Numbered from the stretch's first letter, positions 25,875 to 35,344 are shown. The stretch is 64,000 bases of DNA from JBBEBE01 sp040882505 (GCA_040882505.1 JBBEBE010000002.1:248001-312000); one strand, 5' to 3'. The notes: generated by a model from the letters alone, not told the origin. Numbers and translations are program-made.

Positions 25875-27038
25875 ATGAACATTCTTGCTGTCGAACCGTA
25901 TTACAGCGGTTCTCACAAAGCTTTCTTGAAAGGGTTGGAGTCGCACTCGCGCCACCGGATCTTCCCTGTCAAACTGAATTATCGAGGATCCAAATGGAGG
26001 ATGCACGGCGAGTCTGTGACACTGGCCGAAATGAGTAGCCAGGTCCGTGAACCGATTGATCTTCTCTTGGTCAGCAGTATGACCAATCTTCCGGCTTTTT
26101 TGGCATTGACCAATCCCCGATTTGCTCATACTCCCAAGATTCTCTACATGCACGAGAATCAGCTGACCATGCCGATGCCCGAGGGAGAGGACCGGGATTT
26201 GACGTATTGCTACATCAACTACCTGAGTATGTTGGTTGCCGACCGAATTCTATTCTCTTCGGAGTTCCACAGACAGGATTTGTTGGAGGCTCTGCCGGAT
26301 TTTCTGGATCAGTTTCCGGATGATCACAGTGATCGAATGGTCGGTCATATTCAGGAGAAGAGTGTTGTGATGCTTCCGGGTCTGGATTTGGCAACGTTTG
26401 ATCAACACCCCGATTCACGAAGTCAGAATGAACGCCCGGTGATTGTCTGGAATCAGCGGTGGCAGTTTGATCGAAATCCGGCCATGTTTTTCCGCGTGCT
26501 GAACCGGTTGAACGATATCGAATTGAAATTTGACCTGATTCTTGCCGGGGACAGTACGCACAAAAAACCGGAGGAGTTTGAGAAGGCGTGGCGCCGGTTT
26601 GGAGATCACATCACTCACTTCGGTTATGTCGACGATCCCGACTCCTACAGTCGTCTTCTGCACTCCGGTGATATCGTTGTCTCGACGGCAACGTATGAGT
26701 TCTTCTGTGTCGCCATCATGGAGGCCATCTATTGTGGATGTCACCCGTTGGTTCCGAACCGTTTACACTATCCGGAGTTGATCCCGGAACCTCTGCACAA
26801 TCCGTTGCTGCATGCGCCGGTGCTGTACGAGGACGAGGATGAACTGTTTCGGCATTTGCGGGATTTGTTGATGGGACGGACACGTCCGCTGCCCAAAAGT
26901 TCACTTCAGGGAATCAATCGCCACCTTGACTGGTCCCGAATGATTTACCCGTATGACGAGCTGTTCGAGGAGTTGGCCGGTTTGAGTGTGCAGTCACCGT
27001 TTCTTCCTGCCGAACAAGGAGGTCAAAACGGAGCATGA
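25875..27038 (+). CDS. Glycosyltransferase, DUF3524/QTMAN family (tRNA-queuosine mannosyltransferase-like)
   Basis: A 387-residue GT-B protein; ATG 25875 has GGAG six bases upstream. The family N-terminus is clear: VEPYYSGSHKAFLKGL and later SKWRMHGES. The C-terminal GT4-type half has VIVWNQRWQFDRNP, HFGYVDD, then STATYEFFCVAIMEAIYCGCHPLVPNRLHYPE. In animals the homologue (GTDC1/QTMAN) attaches mannose to queuosine in tRNA-Asp; bacterial members are much less studied. It follows mutL after 81 bases, and its end overlaps the convergent dnaB by 16 bases. Fold and family are confident; tRNA queuosine as substrate is inferred. Confidence 0.8.
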   Translation: MNILAVEPYYSGSHKAFLKGLESHSRHRIFPVKLNYRGSKWRMHGESVTLAEMSSQVREPIDLLLVSSMTNLPAFLALTNPRFAHTPKILYMHENQLTMPMPEGEDRDLTYCYINYLSMLVADRILFSSEFHRQDLLEALPDFLDQFPDDHSDRMVGHIQEKSVVMLPGLDLATFDQHPDSRSQNERPVIVWNQRWQFDRNPAMFFRVLNRLNDIELKFDLILAGDSTHKKPEEFEKAWRRFGDHITHFGYVDDPDSYSRLLHSGDIVVSTATYEFFCVAIMEAIYCGCHPLVPNRLHYPELIPEPLHNPLLHAPVLYEDEDELFRHLRDLLMGRTRPLPKSSLQGINRHLDWSRMIYPYDELFEELAGLSVQSPFLPAEQGGQNGA

Positions 27039-28528
27039 TCGTCTCCCGCAGCAGGGGGAGGGATCGGCGGGGCTTCCGGTGATGATTCGAGTTCCTGGTT
27101 CGGGGTCTCCTCCGGCCCGCCGTCATGGGACTGGGTAAAGTTTTCAAATCGGGCGTAATCTTCGACAAAGTAGAGTCGTTTTGATCCGGTCGGACCGTTT
27201 CGCTGCTTTCCCACAATGATTTCGGCCAAACCGCGGGTCGAGTGACCCTCAGGGGTGGTTTTGATTCCGTAATACTCTGGACGATAGAGAAACATGACCA
27301 CATCGGCATCCTGTTCGATGGACCCACTCTCTCGAAGGTCGCTCAACTGGGGGCGTTTGTCTCCTCCACGTTGTTCGACGGCTCGACTCAACTGGGAGAG
27401 GGCAACGACCGGGACATCCAACTCTTTGGCCAATGCTTTCAAGCCCCGGGAGATCGTGGCAATCTCCTGTTCACGATTGCTGTTGTCTCGTACGGACGCC
27501 GTCATCAATTGAAGATAATCGACAACGATCATGCCGATGTTGTGTTCACTTTTCAGACGACGACACTTGGTTCGAAGTTCCATCACGCTAATGCTGGGAG
27601 TGTCGTCTATAAAAATTTTGGCCGTAAAAAGACGTCCGGCTGCGTCAATGAGCCGTTTGAACTCCTCGTCTTTGAGACGTCCCGATCTGGCCGACTGAGC
27701 ATTGATACGCCCCTCCATCGTGAGCAGTCGTTGTACCAGAGATTGGTTGGACATTTCGAGGCTGAAGAGCGCAACATTGGTCTGAAGTTGTTCGTCCAGA
27801 TGGAGGGCTGCGTTTCGAGCGGCTGTAAGCACAAATGCTGTTTTTCCCATCGAAGGTCGGGCCGCAACGATGATCAGATCTCCAGGTTGAAAACCGGACG
27901 TTATCTTGTCGACGTCGAGACCGGTGGGAACACCGGTAATTCCGGAGGGCTTCCCGCGCATCTCTTCAAGGTACTGGAGGGTATCCTTGAGGACATCCCC
28001 GATCGCCTGTGCATTGGCTCTGGATTTCGAATTGGAGAGATCAAAAATGCGCTGTTCGGCGTGATCCAGAACGTCATACGCATCACTGCTGCTATCGTAC
28101 GCCGTTTTGATGATTTCGGAGCAACTCAGGATCAAATTTCGTTTGACCGCTTTTTCGGCAATGATCTGCGAGTGGTAATCAATATTTGCAGAAGAACTGA
28201 CAGCGCGGGTCAGATCGGCCAAGTACCCGGGACCACCGGCTTGATCGAGCCGTTTCTTGTCGCGTAGTTCATTCTCGACCGTAAGGAGATCGAGTGGATT
28301 GTCGCGTTCGTAAAGTTCGTAGATGGTCTCGAAAATGAGACGGTGGGATGGTTTGTAAAAGTCTGTTGCCTGCAACATTTGAAGGGCAATCGTGGCCGCT
28401 TCATGTTCAATAAGCATGGCTCCGAGAACCGCCTGCTCAATCTCCATGGCCTGTGGCGGGATACGACCGGCGTGGCTGTCGGAAGTGGACAATTCAGTGG
28501 ATGACAAGGAGTGCTCTTCTGTGCTCAT
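27023..28528 (-). CDS. dnaB: Replicative DNA helicase DnaB
   Basis: A 501-residue hexameric fork helicase. The N-terminal primase-interacting domain begins with PPQAMEIEQAVLGAML, a linker follows, and the RecA-like domain has Walker A ARPSMGKTA at 223-231 and IGMIVVDYLQLM as Walker B. The LSQLSRAVEQRGGDKRPQLSDLRESG region is characteristic. No intein interrupts it. The C-terminal tail is proline-rich. The 3' end overlaps the convergent glycosyltransferase gene by 16 bases. A 95-base spacer with short direct repeats separates it from the upstream uracil-DNA glycosylase gene. Confidence 0.97.
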   Translation of the reverse strand: MSTEEHSLSSTELSTSDSHAGRIPPQAMEIEQAVLGAMLIEHEAATIALQMLQATDFYKPSHRLIFETIYELYERDNPLDLLTVENELRDKKRLDQAGGPGYLADLTRAVSSSANIDYHSQIIAEKAVKRNLILSCSEIIKTAYDSSSDAYDVLDHAEQRIFDLSNSKSRANAQAIGDVLKDTLQYLEEMRGKPSGITGVPTGLDVDKITSGFQPGDLIIVAARPSMGKTAFVLTAARNAALHLDEQLQTNVALFSLEMSNQSLVQRLLTMEGRINAQSARSGRLKDEEFKRLIDAAGRLFTAKIFIDDTPSISVMELRTKCRRLKSEHNIGMIVVDYLQLMTASVRDNSNREQEIATISRGLKALAKELDVPVVALSQLSRAVEQRGGDKRPQLSDLRESGSIEQDADVVMFLYRPEYYGIKTTPEGHSTRGLAEIIVGKQRNGPTGSKRLYFVEDYARFENFTQSHDGGPEETPNQELESSPEAPPIPPPAAGDDHAPF

Positions 28529-28623
28529 GAATCTTGTGGGTATCGATACCGTTGACAGGTTCGTCGATCCGTCCTACCGGTTCGTTGACAATGATAAGGA
28601 ATGTGATGCAACCAGACACAGGG

Positions 28624-29340
28624 TCATTTTGTCGCAACCCGTTCATCATAGTGCTTTCGAAGGCGCTGGACATCCTCCCAAACCGGTCGTTTCCATGAAG
28701 GATTTCTCAACAGGGCGGCCGGATGGTAGGTGACCATCAACTCTCGTTTGCCGAAGGGGTGAATCCGTCCACGCAGAGATTTCAATGTGGCGTCGGTTCC
28801 AAGAAGTGTGGTGCTTGCAACCCGGCCCAATGCCAGGATCAACATCGGATTGACCAGTTCGATCTGTTGCAGAAGGAATGGGAGGCTGCGTTGACGCTCT
28901 TCTTCACTCGGATTTCGATTTCCAGGGGGCCGGTGTTTGAGAATATTGGCGATGTAAACGTCGTTCCGATTGAGCTCGATCGCTTGCAAAATCTTCGTTA
29001 AAAGTTCGCCGGCAGCACCGACAAACGGGACTCCTTGGTGATCTTCCTCTTCTCCGGGCGCTTCACCGATAATCATGATGTGCGCATCCGGGTCTCCACT
29101 ACCAAAGACAAGGCGTGTCCCGGCAAGATCGGTTCGCAGCTCTTCACGGTCCCGACAGAGGGTTTCCAGTTCCTCCAGGGTCCGGCACATCTCCGGAAGG
29201 AGACGTTTGGATTCCGTATCCGTATCGGGTCGGGCAACCATGTCCGACTGTTGAATCGTCGTCGGGAGATCGGGTGCCAGTGAAGATTCAAACTCGAGCC
29301 GGTCGATGAGTCGGTTCAGAAGAGAGTCGGGTCGGTTCAT
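28624..29340 (-). CDS. Family-4-type uracil-DNA glycosylase lacking Fe-S cysteines
   Basis: A 238-residue protein. The family 4/5 core is complete: GEAPGEEEDHQGVPFVGAAG from residue 92, NILKHRPPGNRNP at about 132-144, the ALGRVA block and the catalytic-loop TYHPAALLR. Family 4 enzymes normally bind a [4Fe-4S] cluster through four cysteines. Aligning the motifs, those positions read C62, R65, H136 and S152, so three of four are lost; the 16-residue gap between the last two matches the canonical spacing. The only other cysteine is C52. About 45 N-terminal residues are extra. It removes uracil from DNA, unless the missing cluster has changed its role. Confidence 0.85.
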   Translation of the reverse strand: MNRPDSLLNRLIDRLEFESSLAPDLPTTIQQSDMVARPDTDTESKRLLPEMCRTLEELETLCRDREELRTDLAGTRLVFGSGDPDAHIMIIGEAPGEEEDHQGVPFVGAAGELLTKILQAIELNRNDVYIANILKHRPPGNRNPSEEERQRSLPFLLQQIELVNPMLILALGRVASTTLLGTDATLKSLRGRIHPFGKRELMVTYHPAALLRNPSWKRPVWEDVQRLRKHYDERVATK

Positions 29341-29350
29341 GGGGTCCGTC

Positions 29351-30703
29351 TCAAACCGTTGTTAATTCTTGAATCACAAGTTCTTCTCGCGAATGTTCCG
29401 GATCCAGCACGCCTCGTACAGTCCCGTCTTCCAGAATCTCTTGCAGTGTGACGGGGAGCAGTCGATTCTCCAGGTCCTCTGATGCTTCGACCGTGACCCG
29501 TATGTAATTGTCGCTCCATCCCTGGATGATGCCATTTTCACGGGCCGATTCAAAGAGTACCGGACGGGTATCTCCAAGATACCGGGTATCGAAGAGTCGG
29601 CGTTTGCGATCCGACAAATTTCGGAATTGTCGGGTTCGTTCTTTTCGAGTGGGAACCGGAACGACAGGGTCCATCTTGACGGCATCGGTGCCGGGTCGTT
29701 CGGAATAGGTAAAGACATGCAGATAGGAGATCTCCAGGTCGGCGACGAATTGGTAGCTCTCTTTGAAGAGCGAGTCACTCTCTCCCGGATGCCCTGTGAT
29801 CAGGTCGGCTCCAATACAAGCGTCCGGCAATCGCTCGCGAATCATGTGAATTTTCTCTTTATAGAGATCCCGTTTGTAGCGCCGTCGCATACGTCGGAGC
29901 ATGGTGTCACTGCCACTCTGCAGCGGGAGGTGAAAGTGTGGCTGCAGAATCGGGGATTCGACCGCGAGTTCGATGATTCGCGGGTCCAGAAGGTTGGGTT
30001 CAATCGAGGAGACCCGTAACCGGTTCAACCCGTCTACTTCGACAAGAACTTCCAATAGATCGGCCAGGGAGTCGTCGCGTCCGGCACCGAAATCTCCTGC
30101 ATTGACACCGGTGACGACGATCTCTTTGTATCCCTCCCGAACCAGTTGGTCCGCACTTTGCAGAACCGTTTCGATCATCGGGCTACGGCTTTTGCCCCGA
30201 GCCAGTGGAATCGTACAGAAGGCGCATTTGTAGCTGCATCCGTCCTGAATCTTCAGAAATGCACGAGTGCGGTCGTCAGACGAGATGGCATGGTGGAACT
30301 CTTCTGCTTCGTTGACATCGCTCCGGTAGATGAGTGTCGTTTCCTGTTTGACAAAATCATCGTGAATCAGGTCGGGCAGTCGAAATTTCTCTTTGGCACC
30401 GAGAATCAGATCTACACCGTCGATGGCAGCGATCTCTTCAGGTTCCAGTTGGGCATAGCATCCGATCACGGCAATCAGTGCGTCCGGATTCCGTCGACGC
30501 GCTTGTCGAACGGTTTTCCGGCAACCGCTGTTGGCATCGTTTGTCACCGAACAAGTATTGATGACGTAGATGTCTGCCGATTCCTGAAATCCACGTATGT
30601 CGTACCCAAGCTCTGCAAACTCTCGTCGAATGGAGGAGGTTTCCGAAAAGTTTAGTTTGCAGCCGAGGGTTTCGAAGGCGATGGATGAGAATCGATTCTT
30701 CAT
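29351..30703 (-). CDS. mtaB: tRNA (N6-threonylcarbamoyladenosine-C2)-methylthiotransferase MtaB
   Basis: A 450-residue radical-SAM enzyme that makes ms2t6A37 in tRNAs reading ANN codons. The N-terminal MTTase domain has cluster cysteines C15, C51 and C82 (LGCKLN, NTCSVT, IGCYAQ). The radical-SAM triad is C156, C160 and C163 in CSYKCAFC, followed by IPLARGKSRS. A C-terminal TRAM-like domain ends the protein. MtaB is chosen over MiaB or RimO from the FETLGCKLNFSET start and CTIPLARG. It overlaps the DUF1080 gene by 4 bases. Confidence 0.93.
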   Translation of the reverse strand: MKNRFSSIAFETLGCKLNFSETSSIRREFAELGYDIRGFQESADIYVINTCSVTNDANSGCRKTVRQARRRNPDALIAVIGCYAQLEPEEIAAIDGVDLILGAKEKFRLPDLIHDDFVKQETTLIYRSDVNEAEEFHHAISSDDRTRAFLKIQDGCSYKCAFCTIPLARGKSRSPMIETVLQSADQLVREGYKEIVVTGVNAGDFGAGRDDSLADLLEVLVEVDGLNRLRVSSIEPNLLDPRIIELAVESPILQPHFHLPLQSGSDTMLRRMRRRYKRDLYKEKIHMIRERLPDACIGADLITGHPGESDSLFKESYQFVADLEISYLHVFTYSERPGTDAVKMDPVVPVPTRKERTRQFRNLSDRKRRLFDTRYLGDTRPVLFESARENGIIQGWSDNYIRVTVEASEDLENRLLPVTLQEILEDGTVRGVLDPEHSREELVIQELTTV

Positions 30704-31518
30704 GGTTCTCTGCCCCCGGATGTTTGTAGAGCATCCAGTTGATTGGATCGAGCTTGTTCGATCTCGTCATCTGTAAGCGGACGCAAACGAACGTGTCGAA
30801 TATCCATGGGATGACTCTCGCTCTGAAGAGCAATATACCCTTGTGTGAGCAGTGTCCCGTCATTCAACTGTGGCGAGTGGTAGGAGAGGACCGAAACTCC
30901 CTCGAGTCGGTGATCCAACCATTGATTCTCATGTACCAATACTCCGACAGTTACCCACTCGTCCTCGACATAGGAGCGACTGGTGGAATCAATGCAGTGA
31001 TCGGTCTCCAATTCCGATCCAAACATAACGTGGGTTCCGGGAGTGCAGAGGTTCGCATTGGTACGGGGTTCTCCGTCGACGGTTCCAAGAAGCTGGAGTT
31101 CAATCGAATCCGGAAAATCCTGATCGATACTCATCGTCTCCGGATCTTGGGAATGGAGCATGATCCCGCTGTTTCTCCAGGCCCAGCCGGGTCCGTCCTC
31201 TATTTGTTGGCCGACAAACCGGTACTCCATTTCCAGGTAGTAACTCGATTGCGGAACCTTGTGAAACAGGTGGCCAAACGTTTCGTCGAAGCGGGGGTAT
31301 TGGTCGTATCGAACCTTCAGGAGTCCGTTTTCCAATCGGAAGGTATGGAGGGGGTCTTCACCGAAGTTGTGCCCACGTATTTTGGGTGTCCATCCATCCA
31401 GTGTTGTCCCGTCAAAAAGTGTCGTCCACTCGGTTTCAGGTGGCGTGACGTCTCGATCGCATGACAACCAAACCGGTAGGGTCAGAAGAAGGATCAGGAT
31501 GTTGGTCCATCGGCTCAT
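30700..31518 (-). CDS. DUF1080 lipoprotein
   Basis: A 272-residue protein with a lipoprotein signal ending in Cys 20 (VWLSC). The body is one DUF1080 domain, a concanavalin-like beta sandwich: TLFDGTTLDGWTPK near the start and GWAWRNSGIMLHSQDPE in the middle are the usual blocks. Some family members cleave 3-keto-disaccharides, but most are uncharacterised, so activity is not assigned. It overlaps both neighbours (UPF0182 gene and mtaB) by 4 bases, which makes the three genes one translation unit. Confidence 0.88.
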   Translation of the reverse strand: MSRWTNILILLLTLPVWLSCDRDVTPPETEWTTLFDGTTLDGWTPKIRGHNFGEDPLHTFRLENGLLKVRYDQYPRFDETFGHLFHKVPQSSYYLEMEYRFVGQQIEDGPGWAWRNSGIMLHSQDPETMSIDQDFPDSIELQLLGTVDGEPRTNANLCTPGTHVMFGSELETDHCIDSTSRSYVEDEWVTVGVLVHENQWLDHRLEGVSVLSYHSPQLNDGTLLTQGYIALQSESHPMDIRHVRLRPLTDDEIEQARSNQLDALQTSGGREP

Positions 31519-34235
31519 GGTTCCTCCAGGTTTTCAATCTGATCCCCCAACTCTTGCAGGGCTTCACCGAGATCGATCCAGCGTCCCGACTCCAGCGCGC
31601 GTTGAACCTCTTGCCACTGTTCCCGCACCTGTTGTTGTCGATTCAACAGGTCGGGATCGACCATCGTTGGCTCTCCTACTGTGGGTGACAGGGTTGAAAC
31701 CGGTCCCGGAAGGAAGTCATTCAGTTGCGCCTGTTGCCCAAAGATATCCAGAATTGCTTCTTCAATCGTGGGTTGCATCGAGATACTCTCGCCGACTGAA
31801 ACGATGACGCGTTGCAGCTGCGGAATGTTGTTTGTTTCGGCGATCAAGAAGACCGGTTCCACGTAGAGAAAGGCGTTTTCCAGCGGGATGACCATCAGGT
31901 TGCCACGTATGACTCTGGAGCCTCGTTGATCCCAAAGTGCAATCTGGCGCGAGATCTCCGGATCCTGGTCGATTCGGGCTTCGATCTGGGAAGGCCCATA
32001 GATGAGACGGTCTTTGGGGAGTCGATAGACCAATAGATCCCCGTAGGATTCCGGATCTGATTTGGCTGCCATCCAGCCGATCATGTTGTCCCGATTCTCC
32101 GGAGTGGCGGGGCTGATGAGCAGAAATTCCAGATTCTCTTCGCCTGGAAGTCGTGCCAACACATAGTAGGGTTCCATGAGTTGTTCACGTCCGGCATAGG
32201 TTTCGTTCGGACGTGTCCAGAGATCCTCCTGATTGTAGAAGATCTGGGGAGCGGTCATGTGATACCTGTTGTAGGTCTCCAGCTGAATTTCGAAGAGTTC
32301 TTGCGGGTACCGGAAATTCTCCACCATGCCGTCCGGAAGTTCACTCAACGGCCGAAACAGATTGGGGAAAATGGAGTCATAGACATCGAGGATCGGATCG
32401 TCAATCTCCATTTTGTAATACGTCACATCCCCGTGATAGGCATCGACGACGATTTTGACCGAATTCCGAATGTAGTTGACCCCGCGTTTCGGTTGAGCGT
32501 AGGGAAAGTGGCGGGAGGTGGTGTACGCGTCCTGGATCCAATAGAGACGGCCATCATTCATGACGAGGTAGGGATCACTGTCGAGGGTCAAAAACGGAGT
32601 GATTCGTCGAATTCGCTCTTGAACGGATCGGTAGATCTGAAGACGACTGTCGTCCTGAATATAATCGGAGAGCAGAATGTTGATATCTCCAAGCTCCCAT
32701 GAAAAGAGAAGTCTGCGGAAGAGATTCCGGACCTCGATTCCACCGGTCCCGTCGTAATGGATATATGCGTTTTCGTCACCAGAGGGGTAGTGAAGTTCCG
32801 GGACATCGGAGTTGACAATGTAGTACCCCTGATTGCTCTCGCCATAGTAGATGGCCGGTTGTTCGACCTGGAGGTCCGGAGAGTCTGCGACAGGCGGGAT
32901 GTCCTGAAGCAGGAAGTGTGGTTGTCCCTGTTGGTTGGCTTCGGTGACCGAGTTCATGACCAGACCGAATCCATGGGTGTACTGTAGGTGACGATTGACC
33001 CACGTGTCGGACTGGCTGGGTAATGTATGAGCAATTTCTCGAGCCGAGAGCATGACCTGAACCGTTTCGCCATCGATTGTATACCGGTCATTGTCGACTT
33101 GATAAAACTCATAGTACGAACGGATCTCCTGGAGCTGTCGATAGGTTTGAATCAACAGACGCGGATCCCAAAGTCGAATGTTGTCGATCGCATCCCGGTT
33201 CCGTCGGACGTCATCTGCCCGGAGTGTGTCACGTGCACTGTAATCGATCTCCCGTACCTGATCCAGTCCGAATGCCAGACGGGTCATTTCAATGTTGTTT
33301 GTAAGGTAGGGGGATTCGAGTTCCAACTCGTTGGGTTCGACCCGAAAGGATTGAATCATTTGCGGGAGAACAACGCGACCTCCGGCCAGTACGATGACCA
33401 GACCTATGGTGATGAGTGGAATCCATCGTCGGAGTGGAATGCGAAGAGGGAGAACCAGCAAGAGGGAGAGGAGCATGGTTCCGGCAACGAGAATCAGGAG
33501 CGTCGGGTACTGGATGGTCATATCGGTATACCCTGCACCGAAAACAATTCCGTCCGGCTTGAGCAGTAGTTGGTATCGAGCCAACCAGAAGCCCCAGGCC
33601 AATAGCGCCGTAAAAAGTCCCCCATTGAGGCGGATGTGTGACGTGATTCGGTCGGAAGCCCGGAATCCGTCCGGTCCGGAATCCAGAAGACCGGTAAACA
33701 GGTAGATGAGGACAAGGGTTACCAGCGTGACTCCACTCAGGAGTGTCAACGATACCTGAATCAATTTCCAAAACGGAAGTTGAAAGAGGTAGAATCCGAT
33801 ATCTTTGCCAAATACCGGGTCAGTTTCACCATAGGGTACATTCCAGATGAAGCGGAGGGAGTCGTCCCAACTAATGTAGAACCCGATGGCAAACAAGAAC
33901 GCAATGGCCAGGCCCAAAAACGTAAAGAAGAGGGTCAGCTGTTTTTGGTGACGCTCCAGAGCAAGGTTCAGATTGAAATTCTGAAAAGGAGTCCCCTGGA
34001 AGTTGACGTTTTTGAGTTCACCTGCTAGTCGACGAAGGTTCAGTACCAGGTAGAGTGCAGAGACGATGAATGCGGCCAACGTCAAGCTCAGTTGAGCACC
34101 CCGGACGGTCCAGAAAAGTCGACTGTACCCCAGTTCACTGAGCCAGAGCCATTCGAACAGATAGCTCGACGTGACCGAAAAGAGGATCACCGGAAGGAAG
34201 ATGAGAAGAAGTATGCGTGGGAGAATGTTGTTCAT
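31515..34235 (-). CDS. UPF0182 family membrane protein
   Basis: A 906-residue protein. The N-terminal third holds about seven transmembrane helices (within residues 1-300); the remainder is a large soluble, probably extracytoplasmic, domain with FPYAQPKRGVNYIRNSVKIVVDAYHGDVTYY-type blocks characteristic of UPF0182 (the motif spans about 590-620). The C-terminus is a charged coiled segment. Function is unknown. The family is best known from actinobacteria, cyanobacteria and clostridia. It is first in a unit with the DUF1080 lipoprotein and mtaB and lies downstream of the nuo terminator, so it should have its own promoter. Confidence 0.9.
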   Translation of the reverse strand: MNNILPRILLLIFLPVILFSVTSSYLFEWLWLSELGYSRLFWTVRGAQLSLTLAAFIVSALYLVLNLRRLAGELKNVNFQGTPFQNFNLNLALERHQKQLTLFFTFLGLAIAFLFAIGFYISWDDSLRFIWNVPYGETDPVFGKDIGFYLFQLPFWKLIQVSLTLLSGVTLVTLVLIYLFTGLLDSGPDGFRASDRITSHIRLNGGLFTALLAWGFWLARYQLLLKPDGIVFGAGYTDMTIQYPTLLILVAGTMLLSLLLVLPLRIPLRRWIPLITIGLVIVLAGGRVVLPQMIQSFRVEPNELELESPYLTNNIEMTRLAFGLDQVREIDYSARDTLRADDVRRNRDAIDNIRLWDPRLLIQTYRQLQEIRSYYEFYQVDNDRYTIDGETVQVMLSAREIAHTLPSQSDTWVNRHLQYTHGFGLVMNSVTEANQQGQPHFLLQDIPPVADSPDLQVEQPAIYYGESNQGYYIVNSDVPELHYPSGDENAYIHYDGTGGIEVRNLFRRLLFSWELGDINILLSDYIQDDSRLQIYRSVQERIRRITPFLTLDSDPYLVMNDGRLYWIQDAYTTSRHFPYAQPKRGVNYIRNSVKIVVDAYHGDVTYYKMEIDDPILDVYDSIFPNLFRPLSELPDGMVENFRYPQELFEIQLETYNRYHMTAPQIFYNQEDLWTRPNETYAGREQLMEPYYVLARLPGEENLEFLLISPATPENRDNMIGWMAAKSDPESYGDLLVYRLPKDRLIYGPSQIEARIDQDPEISRQIALWDQRGSRVIRGNLMVIPLENAFLYVEPVFLIAETNNIPQLQRVIVSVGESISMQPTIEEAILDIFGQQAQLNDFLPGPVSTLSPTVGEPTMVDPDLLNRQQQVREQWQEVQRALESGRWIDLGEALQELGDQIENLEEP

Positions 34236-34254
34236 GAGCGTTGGGGTCTGGAAG

Positions 34255-34285
34255 AAAAAAGCCCGGCTACCTGTTGCAGTCGGGC
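34255..34285 (-). terminator. Terminator at the end of the nuoA-H operon
   Basis: Read on the minus strand, GCCCGACT and AGCCGGGC pair over 8 bp (one G-T) around a 9-base loop and are followed by six T. It lies 45 bases after the nuoH stop and before the UPF0182 start, so it separates the two units. Confidence 0.85.
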
Positions 34286-34329
34286 TCTCCGTTCAATTGA
34301 AACGGTGCGTAATGAACGTCTCCCGCTTT

Positions 34330-35331
34330 TTATGCATGAAGCAGGTAGAGAACCGTCGCAATGGCTAAAAAGTTAATGATACTGATTGGCAGGAGCCGAC
34401 TCCAGCCCAGATTCATCACCTGATTGAATTTGAATCTTGGAATGGTCCACCGGACCCAGATAAAGAAGAAGACGAAGAAAGAGGTTTTTGCCGTGAAGAC
34501 CGAGACGTCAAGAATCATCTTGGTCGTCGAGTTCAACTCCGGTAACCAGTATCCAGCAAAAGGCAGGTGATAACTGCCGAAGAAGAAGGTTGTAATGAGC
34601 ATCGAGTTGATCACGACGTGCATGTATTCTGCGAGAAAGAACATGCCGAACTTCATGGAGCTGTACTCGGTGTGAAATCCACCGACGAGTTCTTGTTCGG
34701 CTTCTACGAGGTCAAACGGTGTCCGGTTGCTCTCTGCAAATGCAGCGATGATAAAGATGATGGCTCCGATCGGATTCAGAAATACATACCACCAGGTTTC
34801 TTGAGACGTGGCAACATCGACAACGCTGAGTGAACCAACGAAGAGGACGACGGAAGCGATGGCCATTCCGAGTGGCAGTTCGTAACTGATCATTTGAGCC
34901 GCTGCCCGAAGCCCGCCCAGAAGCGAATATTTCGAGTTGGAGGCCCAGCCTGCGAGTGTGACACCATAGACTCCAAGAGACGCCGCTGCCAGGAGATAGA
35001 GAATGCCGGCATTGATGTCTGTTACGAACACGCCATCACCAAACGGGATGACAGCTACCGTAAGCAGAGCCGTTACGACGGGTATGACGGGAGCAATCGT
35101 ATGAAGAATTCGATAGCCATGAATGGGCGTGACATCCTCTTTCAGCAGGAGCTTGACAACATCGGCCAACGGCTGGAAGAGGCCAAGAGGCCCTACCCGA
35201 TTGGGCCCCAATCGGTTTTGAATAAATCCTGCCACCCGTCGTTCGGCATACACTGCGATGGCAGCCGAATTGAGAAGCATGAAAAGGGAAGCTCCAAGAA
35301 CGATATAGGAATTGACGTCTGCTTCTGCCAT
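34330..35331 (-). CDS. nuoH: NADH-quinone oxidoreductase subunit H
   Basis: A 333-residue membrane subunit joining the hydrophilic arm of complex I to the proton-pumping arm and lining the quinone chamber. Eight helices are predicted. Family motifs include RVAGFIQNRLGPNRVGPLG and AESNRTPFDLVEAEQELVGG with the conserved acidic residues. It starts 13 bases after nuoG. It is the last nuo gene here: nuoI-N are not next to it, as a terminator and unrelated genes follow. Confidence 0.96.
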   Translation of the reverse strand: MAEADVNSYIVLGASLFMLLNSAAIAVYAERRVAGFIQNRLGPNRVGPLGLFQPLADVVKLLLKEDVTPIHGYRILHTIAPVIPVVTALLTVAVIPFGDGVFVTDINAGILYLLAAASLGVYGVTLAGWASNSKYSLLGGLRAAAQMISYELPLGMAIASVVLFVGSLSVVDVATSQETWWYVFLNPIGAIIFIIAAFAESNRTPFDLVEAEQELVGGFHTEYSSMKFGMFFLAEYMHVVINSMLITTFFFGSYHLPFAGYWLPELNSTTKMILDVSVFTAKTSFFVFFFIWVRWTIPRFKFNQVMNLGWSRLLPISIINFLAIATVLYLLHA

Positions 35332-35344
35332 GAACCAGCGGTTG

